Positions 27,298 to 35,524 of a stretch of DNA of 64,000 nucleotides are shown here, in pieces. A program made the position numbers and the translations under genes. The notes beneath the pieces are model-generated. The model was not told where the DNA came from. It saw nothing but the letters and a program-made list of their open reading frames with translations, and searched no databases. Every line of letters starts with the position of its first letter. Position 1 is the first letter of the stretch. The stretch comes from Burkholderiales bacterium. Its GTDB lineage: Bacteria; Pseudomonadota; Gammaproteobacteria; Burkholderiales; Burkholderiaceae_C. The stretch is from contig JAJUGJ010000006.1 of NCBI GenBank assembly GCA_029268225.1, forward strand, positions 96,044-160,043. The letters run 5' to 3'.

Positions 27298-28135
27298 ATC
27301 GACTCAGTAGCCATTGCTGAGTCAACTGAACCAACAACTCATGCCCGCCTGGGGTGGAGCAGGTGTGGTCTGCACCTGGCATGATGTGCTGCTGCACGTT
27401 GGGCATTTGCAAACAGCCATGCCATGCTTTGTCAGTTCTGGCGTGATCCATGAACTCTTGTCCCGTCAGATCTTTCTCGCTGATCAGAAGCAGGATGGGT
27501 ACTGACAATGCATGCCAGCTTTGTGCCATTTGTTCGTGAAAACTGTGTGTGGCTTGTCGTTGGCGGAAGCTGGCTCGCAGGTTGCCAAGCAGTTGTTCAA
27601 TCGCCTTCGGTCCAATGCCGCCGCCGAACAGTTTGCGCCAGAATGACCACTCCGTCAGACGATGCCCGTAATAGTGCTTGATGTGGGTGCGCGCCAGACC
27701 ACTGTCCGATCGGACCCACGGGTTGACCAGACACAAGCCAGCGATGCGTGGATCGGGGCGGTCGGCGCATTGCAGTAGTGCGGCGGATGCGCCGTCGCAC
27801 GAGCCCCAAAGTACCACTTTCTTTACCTTCGGGGCCTGTCGTATCAAGGCTGCTAACGCCGCATCAACTTGTGGCCGCAGGTGCTCGAAATTGTGAATGC
27901 TTCCCGTTGCATCCCCCAGCCCGGCAAGATCGAATCGGATCGTTGGAAAACCAGCGAGAGACAGTTGTCGAGAAAGTGAAACAGATTGTCGGTGTGCCCC
28001 CGAGCGGTACTGCAGGCCGCCGGTGATGATGACCACGCCGGTTTCAAAGGAGGCGCTTTGAGGTTCGGCAACAATTCCCCAAGCGGATGACTCCGTTGTC
28101 AGGATTTTGACGGCTGTTTCGACGCAAGTAGACAT
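27287..28135 (-). CDS. Exosortase A system-associated hydrolase 1 (alpha/beta fold)
   Basis: 282-residue alpha/beta hydrolase. GVVIITGGLQYRSGAHRQSV and FPTIRFDLAGLGDATG match the exosortase-A-associated hydrolase 1 family (TIGR03100-like, from memory). The nucleophile elbow reads GSCDGAS, so Cys rather than Ser occupies the nucleophile position. An acidic residue is available in LLISEKD, and the late His in GADHTCS completes a plausible triad. The ATG at 28135 is 16 bases after the hydrolase 2 stop. Its product may act on the acyl group handled by the neighbouring carrier protein, as a thioesterase or transferase (inference). Confidence 0.87.
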   Translation of the reverse strand: MSTCVETAVKILTTESSAWGIVAEPQSASFETGVVIITGGLQYRSGAHRQSVSLSRQLSLAGFPTIRFDLAGLGDATGSIHNFEHLRPQVDAALAALIRQAPKVKKVVLWGSCDGASAALLQCADRPDPRIAGLCLVNPWVRSDSGLARTHIKHYYGHRLTEWSFWRKLFGGGIGPKAIEQLLGNLRASFRQRQATHSFHEQMAQSWHALSVPILLLISEKDLTGQEFMDHARTDKAWHGCLQMPNVQQHIMPGADHTCSTPGGHELLVQLTQQWLLSRFRH

Positions 28136-28151
28136 GATGGATGGGCCGCAT

Positions 28152-29003
28152 TCATGCGAGAGCAGCCAAGCTTGCCTCAATCAGGTTTGAGGCATCCGCA
28201 TCGCTGAACTGCTGCCAGAAAGCCGGGCAGGTGACGCTTCGTGCGAGTGTTTGCCATCCCCGCGTTTCCCACAGCTGCATCTGCTTGGTGATGCCTGGGG
28301 ACGGTGAAGCGCCGGACGCTGCGAGCTCCATGCAAACAAGCTTGTTGGGCACCATCGGGTGCGGGCGGGCGGGCGTGAGTTGCACGTCGTTCAACTCCTT
28401 GGCAAGGGCCGGGGTGATGGAATAGCCCCCAACATGGACATTTTGGCCACGCTTGAGTTGCTCGCTCAACGTCGGTGCAGTTTCGTGGCGTTCCTTGCCC
28501 TTGTTCAGCCATTCTTTTGCAGCATCCAGTCGTAACCACTGCTGCAGCACCTGCTGCCCACTCACGACCGGCTGCCACCATAGCATCTGACACGGCGTCT
28601 CGCTCTCCCTCAGCATGTCGGCTGCGAGCAGGGCGCCGCTGCGAACCCCCCAAAGCCATAGCGGGAGTTGCTTCATGTTGTCGTGATGTTCGCCCGCGCG
28701 TCGGTTCAATTCACTCAAGGCGTCGTGGGCATTGTGGAGCCATGTTTGCCATGTTGCTTCACCAAAATCACCTTGGCTGTCGCCGCACCCGTGCATGTCG
28801 AACTGCAGCACTGCGTAACCTGCTGCCGCCAGCGCGCGCGCAAACTGCGCGCTGATTCGGCGGCATGTATTGAGCTCCTCTGCAAACGGGTGAAGGTGCA
28901 GCACGCGCCCGCGCGTCACAGGTCCTTGAGGGGCGTGATACAGGCAAAACAAGGACCCGCCGCGCACGGGCAAGAAGAACGCGTCAGGCAGCCTATCGGT
29001 CAT
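28152..29003 (-). CDS. Exosortase A system-associated hydrolase 2 (alpha/beta fold)
   Basis: 283-residue alpha/beta hydrolase. RVLHLHPFAEELNTCRR and VLQFDMHGCGDSQGDF fit the exosortase-A-associated hydrolase 2 family (TIGR03101-like, from memory). The elbow is GVRSGALLA: Arg stands where the Ser/Cys nucleophile should be, so classical hydrolysis is unlikely. The ATG at 29003 is two bases after the acyl carrier protein stop. The gene order carrier protein, hydrolase 2, hydrolase 1 is the standard XrtA arrangement. A binding or transfer role for acyl-carrier-bound substrate is my inference. Confidence 0.87.
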   Translation of the reverse strand: MTDRLPDAFFLPVRGGSLFCLYHAPQGPVTRGRVLHLHPFAEELNTCRRISAQFARALAAAGYAVLQFDMHGCGDSQGDFGEATWQTWLHNAHDALSELNRRAGEHHDNMKQLPLWLWGVRSGALLAADMLRESETPCQMLWWQPVVSGQQVLQQWLRLDAAKEWLNKGKERHETAPTLSEQLKRGQNVHVGGYSITPALAKELNDVQLTPARPHPMVPNKLVCMELAASGASPSPGITKQMQLWETRGWQTLARSVTCPAFWQQFSDADASNLIEASLAALA

Positions 29004-29005
29004 GG

Positions 29006-29260
29006 TCAGGCAGTGCCCATGTAGGTTTGCACCAGTCGACACAAACTGCCTACCGACGCAAAGGTGTCGGCGTTCAGATCGGCTTCATCAAATGTCACAC
29101 CAAAATGATTTTCCAACCCGGTAATCAGGGCCACTGCCGCCATGGAATCCAGTTCAGGCAAACTCCCCAATAAGGGGGTATTGACATCAAAGTTCAATGC
29201 TTGTCCCTGCAGGTGCAATGCATCATCCAACACCTTGAGCACATGTTTCATGAGATCCAT
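29006..29260 (-). CDS. Acyl carrier protein, XrtA-associated
   Basis: 84-residue acyl carrier protein. The phosphopantetheine site is LPELDSMAAVAL with Ser in the DSM motif near residue 39, and the surrounding helices are acidic as expected (FDEADLNADTF). It starts at 29260, only 36 bases from the divergent acyl-CoA ligase start, and leads the leftward carrier/hydrolase operon. It probably carries the acyl or aminoacyl group activated by the ligase and altered by the decarboxylase. Dedicated carriers of this sort accompany the XrtA ligase/decarboxylase pair. Confidence 0.93.
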   Translation of the reverse strand: MDLMKHVLKVLDDALHLQGQALNFDVNTPLLGSLPELDSMAAVALITGLENHFGVTFDEADLNADTFASVGSLCRLVQTYMGTA

Positions 29261-29296
29261 GCATGTATTCTAGAGTTTCTGCCGTAACATGAAATC

Positions 29297-30898
29297 ATGA
29301 CTTTGGCGCCCGATTTCAGGGGGGGGCTACCTCCGGTTTTACTCCATGATTTACCCGCGCGCTCGGCAGCGTGCTGGCCGGAGCGGCCTGCGCTGGCTGC
29401 CGGGGATACTTCGTGGAGTCATGCGACATTGAATGCTCGCATTCAAGCATGGGCGCAGCATCTTCTGAGCTTGGGGCTGCGTGCTGGGCAGCGTGTCGCT
29501 GTGATGGCAGACAAGCAGCCCGAAGCGGTCGCGGCGATGTTCGCGGTGAGCCGGGCGGGGGGCGTGTTGGTCCCCATCAACCCTTTGCTCAAATCTGCCC
29601 AAGTTCAGCACATTTTGCGAGACTGTGGCGTGGTGGTATTGATGGTGCCAGCAACGCGGCAAGCAAACTGGGCGCCACTGCAGGTCACATGCCCCAGTCT
29701 TCGACACTTGGTGCTTTTGGGGGCTGATGCAGATGTGGTGACAACAGCTGCTGGCGCGGTGGCAGCGGCCGATCCGCATCGAGCGCTCGAAACCGATCTC
29801 GCCGCCATCTTCTACACCTCGGGCAGCACAGGTTTGCCAAAAGGGGTGATGCTTTCGCACCGTAATTTGCTTGCAGGGGCCGGGAGTGTGGCCACCTACC
29901 TGGAAAATCACGCTGGCGATGTGTTGCTGGCTGCGTTGCCTTTGTCGTTCGACGCTGGTTTCAGTCAACTCACGACAGCCTTTCTGGTCGGCGCAAAGGT
30001 TGTGCTGCTCAACTACCTCCTGCCCATGGATGTGGTCCGTGCCATGGCGCAGCACCGCATCACGGGTTTGACGGCGGTGCCGCCCTTGTATGCGCAGTTG
30101 GTGGCCGTCACATGGCCGCCCGAGGCGACGCAACATTTGCGCTATTGGGCAAATACCGGTGGCCGCCTGCCCGCAACGGTGCTGGCCGCCATGCAGGCGC
30201 GGGCCCCGGTCGCAAAGCCCTACCTGATGTTCGGCTTGACCGAGGCTTTCCGTGCCACCTACCTGCCGCCGCATGAGGTCAGTCGTCGACCCGATTCCAT
30301 CGGCAAGGCCATTCCCAATGCCGAGGTGCTGGTGTTGCGAGAGGATGGAAGCCCTTGCGAAGACGGTGAGCCTGGCGAACTTGTGCAGTACGGCCCTCTG
30401 GTGGCGTTGGGATACTGGGAGCGGCCGGAAGCGACGGCAGAGCGCTTCAGACCATTGCCGAAAGCCGCGACCGCAGGCAGATCGGACGGTGCGGTGCCCG
30501 AGCGAGCCTTGTTCTCTGGCGATACCGTGCGTCGGGACGCGGAGGGCTTTCTGTACTTTGTTGGCCGCCGAGACGAGATGATCAAGACGTCGGGCTATCG
30601 TGTGAGCCCGACCGAGGTGGAGGAGGTCGCGATGGCCCACGATGGCATTCTCGAGGCTGTGGCCGTGCCGGTTCCGCACGAGACACTGGGCAGCGTGATC
30701 CGCCTGGTGGTGCATGGTGATGAAGTGCGCATGTCCGAAAGTGATGCGGTGCGCGATGCGTCGCTGCTGAATCATTTCAGGCAAGCCGTGCCCGCTTACA
30801 TGGTGCCTACCGAGGTCGTGTGGGTCGCTTCGCCCCTGCCGCGTAACCCGAATGGCAAGTTTGACCGTCAGTGCTGGAGAGACGATGCGCGGCTTTGA
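29297..30898 (+). CDS. Acyl-CoA/acyl-ACP ligase (AMP-forming), exosortase A-associated
   Basis: 533-residue adenylate-forming ligase (TIGR03098-like, from memory). The P-loop FYTSGSTGLPKGVMLSH lies near residue 175. TGLTAVPPLY, the A5-type FGLTEAFRATYLPP, LFSGDTVRRDAEGFLYFVGRRDEMIKTSGYRVSP (A7-A8) and the catalytic lysine in RNPNGKFDR (A10) are all intact. It probably loads an acid onto the adjacent acyl carrier protein. Odd point: a run of eight G's (29319-29326) at codons 8-10, a place where slippage would silence the gene. Its stop overlaps the decarboxylase start by 14 bases. Confidence 0.93.
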   Translation: MTLAPDFRGGLPPVLLHDLPARSAACWPERPALAAGDTSWSHATLNARIQAWAQHLLSLGLRAGQRVAVMADKQPEAVAAMFAVSRAGGVLVPINPLLKSAQVQHILRDCGVVVLMVPATRQANWAPLQVTCPSLRHLVLLGADADVVTTAAGAVAAADPHRALETDLAAIFYTSGSTGLPKGVMLSHRNLLAGAGSVATYLENHAGDVLLAALPLSFDAGFSQLTTAFLVGAKVVLLNYLLPMDVVRAMAQHRITGLTAVPPLYAQLVAVTWPPEATQHLRYWANTGGRLPATVLAAMQARAPVAKPYLMFGLTEAFRATYLPPHEVSRRPDSIGKAIPNAEVLVLREDGSPCEDGEPGELVQYGPLVALGYWERPEATAERFRPLPKAATAGRSDGAVPERALFSGDTVRRDAEGFLYFVGRRDEMIKTSGYRVSPTEVEEVAMAHDGILEAVAVPVPHETLGSVIRLVVHGDEVRMSESDAVRDASLLNHFRQAVPAYMVPTEVVWVASPLPRNPNGKFDRQCWRDDARL

Positions 30899-32090
30899 GG
30901 TGCTTCAAAGGCAACTGTGCGTGGGCGGCATTCCTCTGGAGCGTCTGGCCCATCGTGCTGGGCAGACCCCGTTTTATGCCTACGACCGGCAGATGATCTT
31001 GCGTCGCATTGCCCAGGTGCGTGCGGTGCTGCCCAATGGTGTGCACCTGCACTACGCGGTCAAGGCCAACCCCATGCCTGCGCTGTTGTCGTGTCTGGCG
31101 CCTGTGGTGGACGGGATGGACGTAGCGTCGGGCCGCGAGTTGCTGGCGGCACTCGATGCGGGCTGTTCACCTTCCAGCATCAGCTTTGCAGGGCCAGGCA
31201 AGCGCGAAGGCGAGCTCAGGCAGGCGTTGGCCGCTGGGGTGCTTTTGCACATCGAGTCTTCCCGCGAGGTGGAGTTGCTGGCCCGCCTTTCTGCCGAGAT
31301 GGCTTTGCCTGCCCGGGTGGCCGTGCGTGTCAATCCGGATTTCGAGTTGCGCGGTGCCGGCATGCGCATGGGCGGTGGTGCCCAGGTGTTCGGCGTCGAT
31401 CTGGAGCAGGTGCCCACCCTGTTGGCGCGCATCGCGCAGACCGGTTTGCAGTTCGAGGGCTTTCATGTGTACGCCGGCTCGCAAGTGCTCAAGGCCGAAC
31501 TGCTGGCCGAGCTCATTGACCGATCCGTGAGCATGCTGCTGCAACTGCAGGCGCACTTGCCGGGGCCTGTGCTGCAGGTGAACCTGGGTGGCGGATGGGG
31601 CATTCCATATTTCCCCAACGAGCAGCCGTTGGATGTGCAGCCGGTGCGCTCAGCCCTGTTGGCTGCGCAGCAGCGCCTGCACGGGCAGTGGCCACAGGCG
31701 CGACTGGTGGTGGAGCTAGGACGGTTTCTGGTGGCCGAGGCGGGTGTCTATGTCGTCCGTGTGTTGGAGCGCAAGATCTCGCGGGGCGAGGTGTTCCTGG
31801 TCACCGATGGGGGCTTGCATCATCACCTGGCTGCCACGGGCAATTTCGGGCAAGTCTTGCGTCGCAACTATCCGGTGGCGGTGGCTCAGCGTGCGGACGA
31901 GCCCTCGCTGGAGCAGGTGAGTGTGGTCGGCCCGCTTTGCACTCCGCTGGATGTGCTGGCACACAAGGTTGCCTTGCCCAGGGCAGAGGCGGGGGATCTT
32001 GTGGTGATCTTCCAGTCTGGGGCCTATGGGGCGACTGCCAGCCCACAGGCCTTCCTGGGGCACCCTCCGTGCGTCGAGATCCTGGTGTGA
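30885..32090 (+). CDS. PLP-dependent decarboxylase, exosortase A-associated
   Basis: 401-residue fold-type III PLP enzyme related to diaminopimelate and ornithine decarboxylases (TIGR03099-like, from memory). The Schiff-base lysine is in LHYAVKANPMP near residue 62. The phosphate-binding Gly-rich loop is VNLGGGWGIPYFP, and the C-terminal catalytic cysteine is in VVGPLCTPLDVL. The ATG at 30885 lies inside the ligase 3' end, so the two are coupled. The pair suggests activation and decarboxylation of an amino acid to make an amine or beta-alanine-like decoration attached through the carrier protein (inference). Confidence 0.93.
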   Translation: MRGFEVLQRQLCVGGIPLERLAHRAGQTPFYAYDRQMILRRIAQVRAVLPNGVHLHYAVKANPMPALLSCLAPVVDGMDVASGRELLAALDAGCSPSSISFAGPGKREGELRQALAAGVLLHIESSREVELLARLSAEMALPARVAVRVNPDFELRGAGMRMGGGAQVFGVDLEQVPTLLARIAQTGLQFEGFHVYAGSQVLKAELLAELIDRSVSMLLQLQAHLPGPVLQVNLGGGWGIPYFPNEQPLDVQPVRSALLAAQQRLHGQWPQARLVVELGRFLVAEAGVYVVRVLERKISRGEVFLVTDGGLHHHLAATGNFGQVLRRNYPVAVAQRADEPSLEQVSVVGPLCTPLDVLAHKVALPRAEAGDLVVIFQSGAYGATASPQAFLGHPPCVEILV

Positions 32091-32094
32091 GCCG

Positions 32095-34053
32095 GTGTTG
32101 AGCGCCCGGACAGCATCGTGGCGCTTGGCGGCACAAGGTCTGCTGGCGCTGAGTTCATGGGGCTTGGCCGCTGGCTTGGTGAGTCAACACCCATTTTTGT
32201 GCTCACCCGTCTGGATGTTGGTGGTCATTGGCCTTGCGCTCATGTCAGCTGTGCGGCCCTGGTGGGGGCTGACGGTGCTGCTTGGATTGCTGCCGGTGGC
32301 CAGCCTGAGCATCTGGAGTGGCTGGCGTGTGACCGACGAGTTCGATGTGTTGGTCTTGCTGGTTTTGGGTGGTGGCTACCTGCACGAGGTTTGTGGTGCT
32401 CGACAGCGGGTGGCGCGCTTGCCCCTCCCCGTGTCGGTGGCGTTGGATGATTTGCCACGCGCGCGGTGGCTGCTGTGGATGGCCTGGGCTGGTGTGTGGG
32501 TGACCTGGGCCGTGTCCGCTTATCGTGGTTGGCTGGATGCAGGGGGCGGTACCCCTGACTTGCTGTTTGGTGGCTATGAGGGCGCAGGCAACGTGTGGCG
32601 TGTGGCCAAAAGCATGGTGGGACTGTTGCTGCTGGCTCCTTGGTTGCACACGCTGTATCGGCGCGACACGCAGCGGACGGTGGACAGCGTGCAGTCTGGC
32701 ATCCTCTGGAGCCTCGGGTTGGTGTGCGCATTGGCAGTATGGGAGCGTGCTGTTTACATCGGCCTTTGGGATTTGCGCAGCGACTATCGCACCACCGCTT
32801 GGTTCTGGGAGATGCACGTAGGGGGCGGGGCCATCGATGTCTTCCTCGCCTTGACGGCGCCATTCGCATGGTGGTCTTTGTGGCGTGCCCGCACACCAGC
32901 GCAATGGGCTGTGGCTGCGATGCTGCTGGTGGTGTTGGTCTATGTGGTCATCACGACCTACTCCCGCGGTCTGGCCGGCGTATTCGTTGGAGGCAGTGTC
33001 TTGTTCTGGGTGTTGGCGGGACGACTGTCGTCGGCGCAGGACCGGGCATCCTCGCCTTGGCGGATGGTCGCGCAGCGCTGGTTGCTCGTCGCACTGGTGG
33101 TCGAGGCAATGGTGATGGTGGGAGTCGGGCGATTTGCGTCGGATCGCCTGTCTCAGACCAGTGTGGATGTCGAAAGCCGCTGGGCGCACTGGCAGTCGAT
33201 GCACAGATTGCTGAGTCGCCCCGTTGACTGGTGGTGGGGCATCGGGCAAGGGCGACTGCCAGCCCGGCATAGCGCGCTCGCATCGGGTCCAGCCATGCCT
33301 GGTGCCGTTCTCTGGCCAGCCCAGCCCGAGGTGCAGGCTGTGCGCTTGCAAGGGCCTCAATCTGATCCTGAACTGGTGGGGCGTCTCGCGCTGGCGCGCA
33401 GGGTACCGCTGCAGCCCGTGCCGAATCTGGTGCATCTGATCGTGAGCGCCCCGTTGCCGGCGTCTGTGCGATTCCAGTTGTGCGAGCGGCACTTGCTCTA
33501 TGAACTGCGCTGCTTGAGTGCGGAAGGGGTGGTCCAACCGGGGGCTGCTCGCGCCTATGTCTGGCCCTTGAGGGGGGAGGGGCTGACGCGACTGCCTGGT
33601 GCTGCAGGCCATCGTGAGGGCATGGCGATGCTCTCTGTCACGCAAACCAACCGTGTCGTGGATGTACTCGGGTGGCAGATTCAGAACGCATCAAATCAGG
33701 GATTCTTGCACCATGCGGATTTCTCGCAGGGTTTCAGCGGCTGGTTTTGGGTGAGTACGGGATATTTTCGCCCCTGGCATGCCGACAACCTGTGGATGGA
33801 GTTATGGGTGGAGCGTGGACTGCTAGGATCGCTCGCCCACTTGATTTTGCTCTCGCTCATACTCTATTGGGTATATAGACTGTGTTTCACAGGCGAGACA
33901 TGGTTGCTGCCGATACTGGTGGGGCTGGTGTCATGCGGCATCTTGTCATGTGTCATCAGTGTGACGGAGCTCCCACGGCTGTCATTTTTGAGCGGTGCTC
34001 TCTTGCTCATATCGTCGTTTTGGGGGGGTGTGTTACACGACAGAACTGCCTAG
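32095..34053 (+). CDS. O-antigen ligase/polymerase-like membrane protein with large periplasmic insert
   Basis: About 652 residues. Around ten hydrophobic helices in the first 375 residues include the TTYSRGLAGVFVGG tract typical of Wzy_C proteins. A polar domain of roughly 180 residues follows (about 378-560: FRFQLCERHLLYELRC-like beta strands, few hydrophobic runs), then PWHADNLWMELWVERGLLG, matching the His-containing periplasmic motif of ligases, and three more helices. The start is uncertain: a GTG at 32095, five bases after the decarboxylase stop, or a TTG at 32098. It is the second ligase/polymerase candidate of the locus, so one probably polymerises and one ligates or terminates (inference). 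Confidence 0.78.
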   Translation: MLSARTASWRLAAQGLLALSSWGLAAGLVSQHPFLCSPVWMLVVIGLALMSAVRPWWGLTVLLGLLPVASLSIWSGWRVTDEFDVLVLLVLGGGYLHEVCGARQRVARLPLPVSVALDDLPRARWLLWMAWAGVWVTWAVSAYRGWLDAGGGTPDLLFGGYEGAGNVWRVAKSMVGLLLLAPWLHTLYRRDTQRTVDSVQSGILWSLGLVCALAVWERAVYIGLWDLRSDYRTTAWFWEMHVGGGAIDVFLALTAPFAWWSLWRARTPAQWAVAAMLLVVLVYVVITTYSRGLAGVFVGGSVLFWVLAGRLSSAQDRASSPWRMVAQRWLLVALVVEAMVMVGVGRFASDRLSQTSVDVESRWAHWQSMHRLLSRPVDWWWGIGQGRLPARHSALASGPAMPGAVLWPAQPEVQAVRLQGPQSDPELVGRLALARRVPLQPVPNLVHLIVSAPLPASVRFQLCERHLLYELRCLSAEGVVQPGAARAYVWPLRGEGLTRLPGAAGHREGMAMLSVTQTNRVVDVLGWQIQNASNQGFLHHADFSQGFSGWFWVSTGYFRPWHADNLWMELWVERGLLGSLAHLILLSLILYWVYRLCFTGETWLLPILVGLVSCGILSCVISVTELPRLSFLSGALLLISSFWGGVLHDRTA

Positions 34054-34124
34054 AATGGTTCGTAACAATTGGTTTTCAACGCCGTGCGTTGGACACCGTT
34101 GTGGAGACAGGGAAGAATTACAAA

Positions 34125-35519
34125 ATGATCAAGGTGTTTGGGCATTACTTTCACAGGCGCACTGTGTTGCAGGTCGTCTGTGAAGCGGTATTGATTGGCT
34201 TGGTTTCGGCCATTTCGATGTGGCTGCAACGTGGCCCGCAGGTCAGCACCTCTGATGTGCTGGCGGAGGCTTTTTTCATTGGCGGTGTTGTGGCGCTGGT
34301 TTTTGCCGGGGTCAACAGCGCACTCGGGTTGTACGAGTACAGCCGCTCTTTCGCCAAGGGCGTCATGCGCACGCGGGCCGTGCTGGCATGGGGCGTGTCG
34401 TGTTGTGTGGCGTTCGTGTTTGTCGTTCTGCTGCAACTGGACGAAGGCTACAACCTCGTGGCCACCTTTGCGATGTTGGCGCTCACGATGTCACTCGTCA
34501 TGATCTGGCGTGAATTGTCTGTAGAGACCTTGCCTCATGCCGTGACCGTGCAGCGCGTGCTGATCTACGGGGCGGGGCAACGTGCGCGTGCGGTCGCTGA
34601 GTCGCTCCAGCATTCCGACCCGAACGTTCAGGTGGTGGGCTTCTTTGCCAGCCCGAATGAAAGTGAAATCGCGGTGCCTGAGGTGCAGCGTGTGGTTCCG
34701 GGGCGCAGTCTCACTGATGTCGTGCGAGACCATGACGTCGATGAGATCGTGGTGGCCTTGACGGAGCGGCGCGGCGGAAGCATGCCCATGCGGGAGTTGC
34801 TGGATTGCAAGCTGCAGGGTGTGAGGGTGATGGACATTGCCCGACATTTCGAACAGAAGCTCGGGCAGATCCGCCTGGATGCCATGTCCGCGGGTTACCT
34901 CATCTTTGGTGAGGGCTTCAACCAGGGGTTCTTTCGAACCCTCATCAAGCGGGCGTTCGACATCATTGGGGCGCTGGTGTTGGTCGTGTTGAGCCTGCCG
35001 TTGATGTTGATCACGGCCATCTTGATCCGGATCGACAGCCCAGGTCCGATCCTTTACCGTCAGGAACGGGTGGGACTACACGGGCGCATTTTCCATGTGG
35101 TCAAGTTTCGCAGCATGCGCACCGACGCTGAAAAGGATGGCGTACCACAGTGGGCCACGGCTGGCGATAGCCGAGTGACCCGAGTGGGACGCGTGATTCG
35201 CAAGGTGCGGATCGATGAGTTGCCTCAGTTGTTCAGTGTGCTCAAGGGGGACATGAGTCTGGTGGGGCCACGACCGGAGCGCCAGTATTTCGTTGATCAG
35301 TTGACACGTGACATTCCGTTTTACGCGGTTCGACACAGCGTCAAGCCGGGCGTGACGGGATGGGCTCAGGTGCGCTACCACTATGCTGGCTCGCTCTCGG
35401 ATACCACCGAGAAGTTGCAGTACGACCTCTATTACGTCAAGAACCACTCCTTGTTCCTGGACTTGGTGATTCTGTTCGAAACAGTGGGTGTGGTCCTGAC
35501 GGGTAAAGGCGCGCAGTAA
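34125..35519 (+). CDS. XrtA system priming sugar transferase (EpsB_2/TIGR03013 type)
   Basis: 464-residue polyisoprenyl-phosphate hexose-1-phosphate transferase that starts repeat-unit synthesis on undecaprenyl phosphate. N-terminal helices and a CoA-binding-like domain (RVLIYGAGQRARAVAESL near residue 145) precede one helix and the catalytic domain: KRAFDIIGALVLVVLSLPLM, DSPGPILYRQERVG, KFRSMRTDAE, RKVRIDELPQLFSVLKGDMSLVGPRPE. I chose the ATG at 34125 because the family starts MIKVFGHYFHRR. The open frame reaches back to 33882, but that part overlaps the ligase-like gene. Such transferases mark the start of polymer assembly in XrtA loci. Confidence 0.94.
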   Translation: MIKVFGHYFHRRTVLQVVCEAVLIGLVSAISMWLQRGPQVSTSDVLAEAFFIGGVVALVFAGVNSALGLYEYSRSFAKGVMRTRAVLAWGVSCCVAFVFVVLLQLDEGYNLVATFAMLALTMSLVMIWRELSVETLPHAVTVQRVLIYGAGQRARAVAESLQHSDPNVQVVGFFASPNESEIAVPEVQRVVPGRSLTDVVRDHDVDEIVVALTERRGGSMPMRELLDCKLQGVRVMDIARHFEQKLGQIRLDAMSAGYLIFGEGFNQGFFRTLIKRAFDIIGALVLVVLSLPLMLITAILIRIDSPGPILYRQERVGLHGRIFHVVKFRSMRTDAEKDGVPQWATAGDSRVTRVGRVIRKVRIDELPQLFSVLKGDMSLVGPRPERQYFVDQLTRDIPFYAVRHSVKPGVTGWAQVRYHYAGSLSDTTEKLQYDLYYVKNHSLFLDLVILFETVGVVLTGKGAQ

Positions 35520-35524
35520 GCCTC

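Noticed and set aside
29351..30784. 477-codon minus-strand frame opposite the acyl-CoA ligase
   Set aside because: Composition is biased to His, Arg and Gln with no recognisable fold. All adenylation motifs are on the plus strand.
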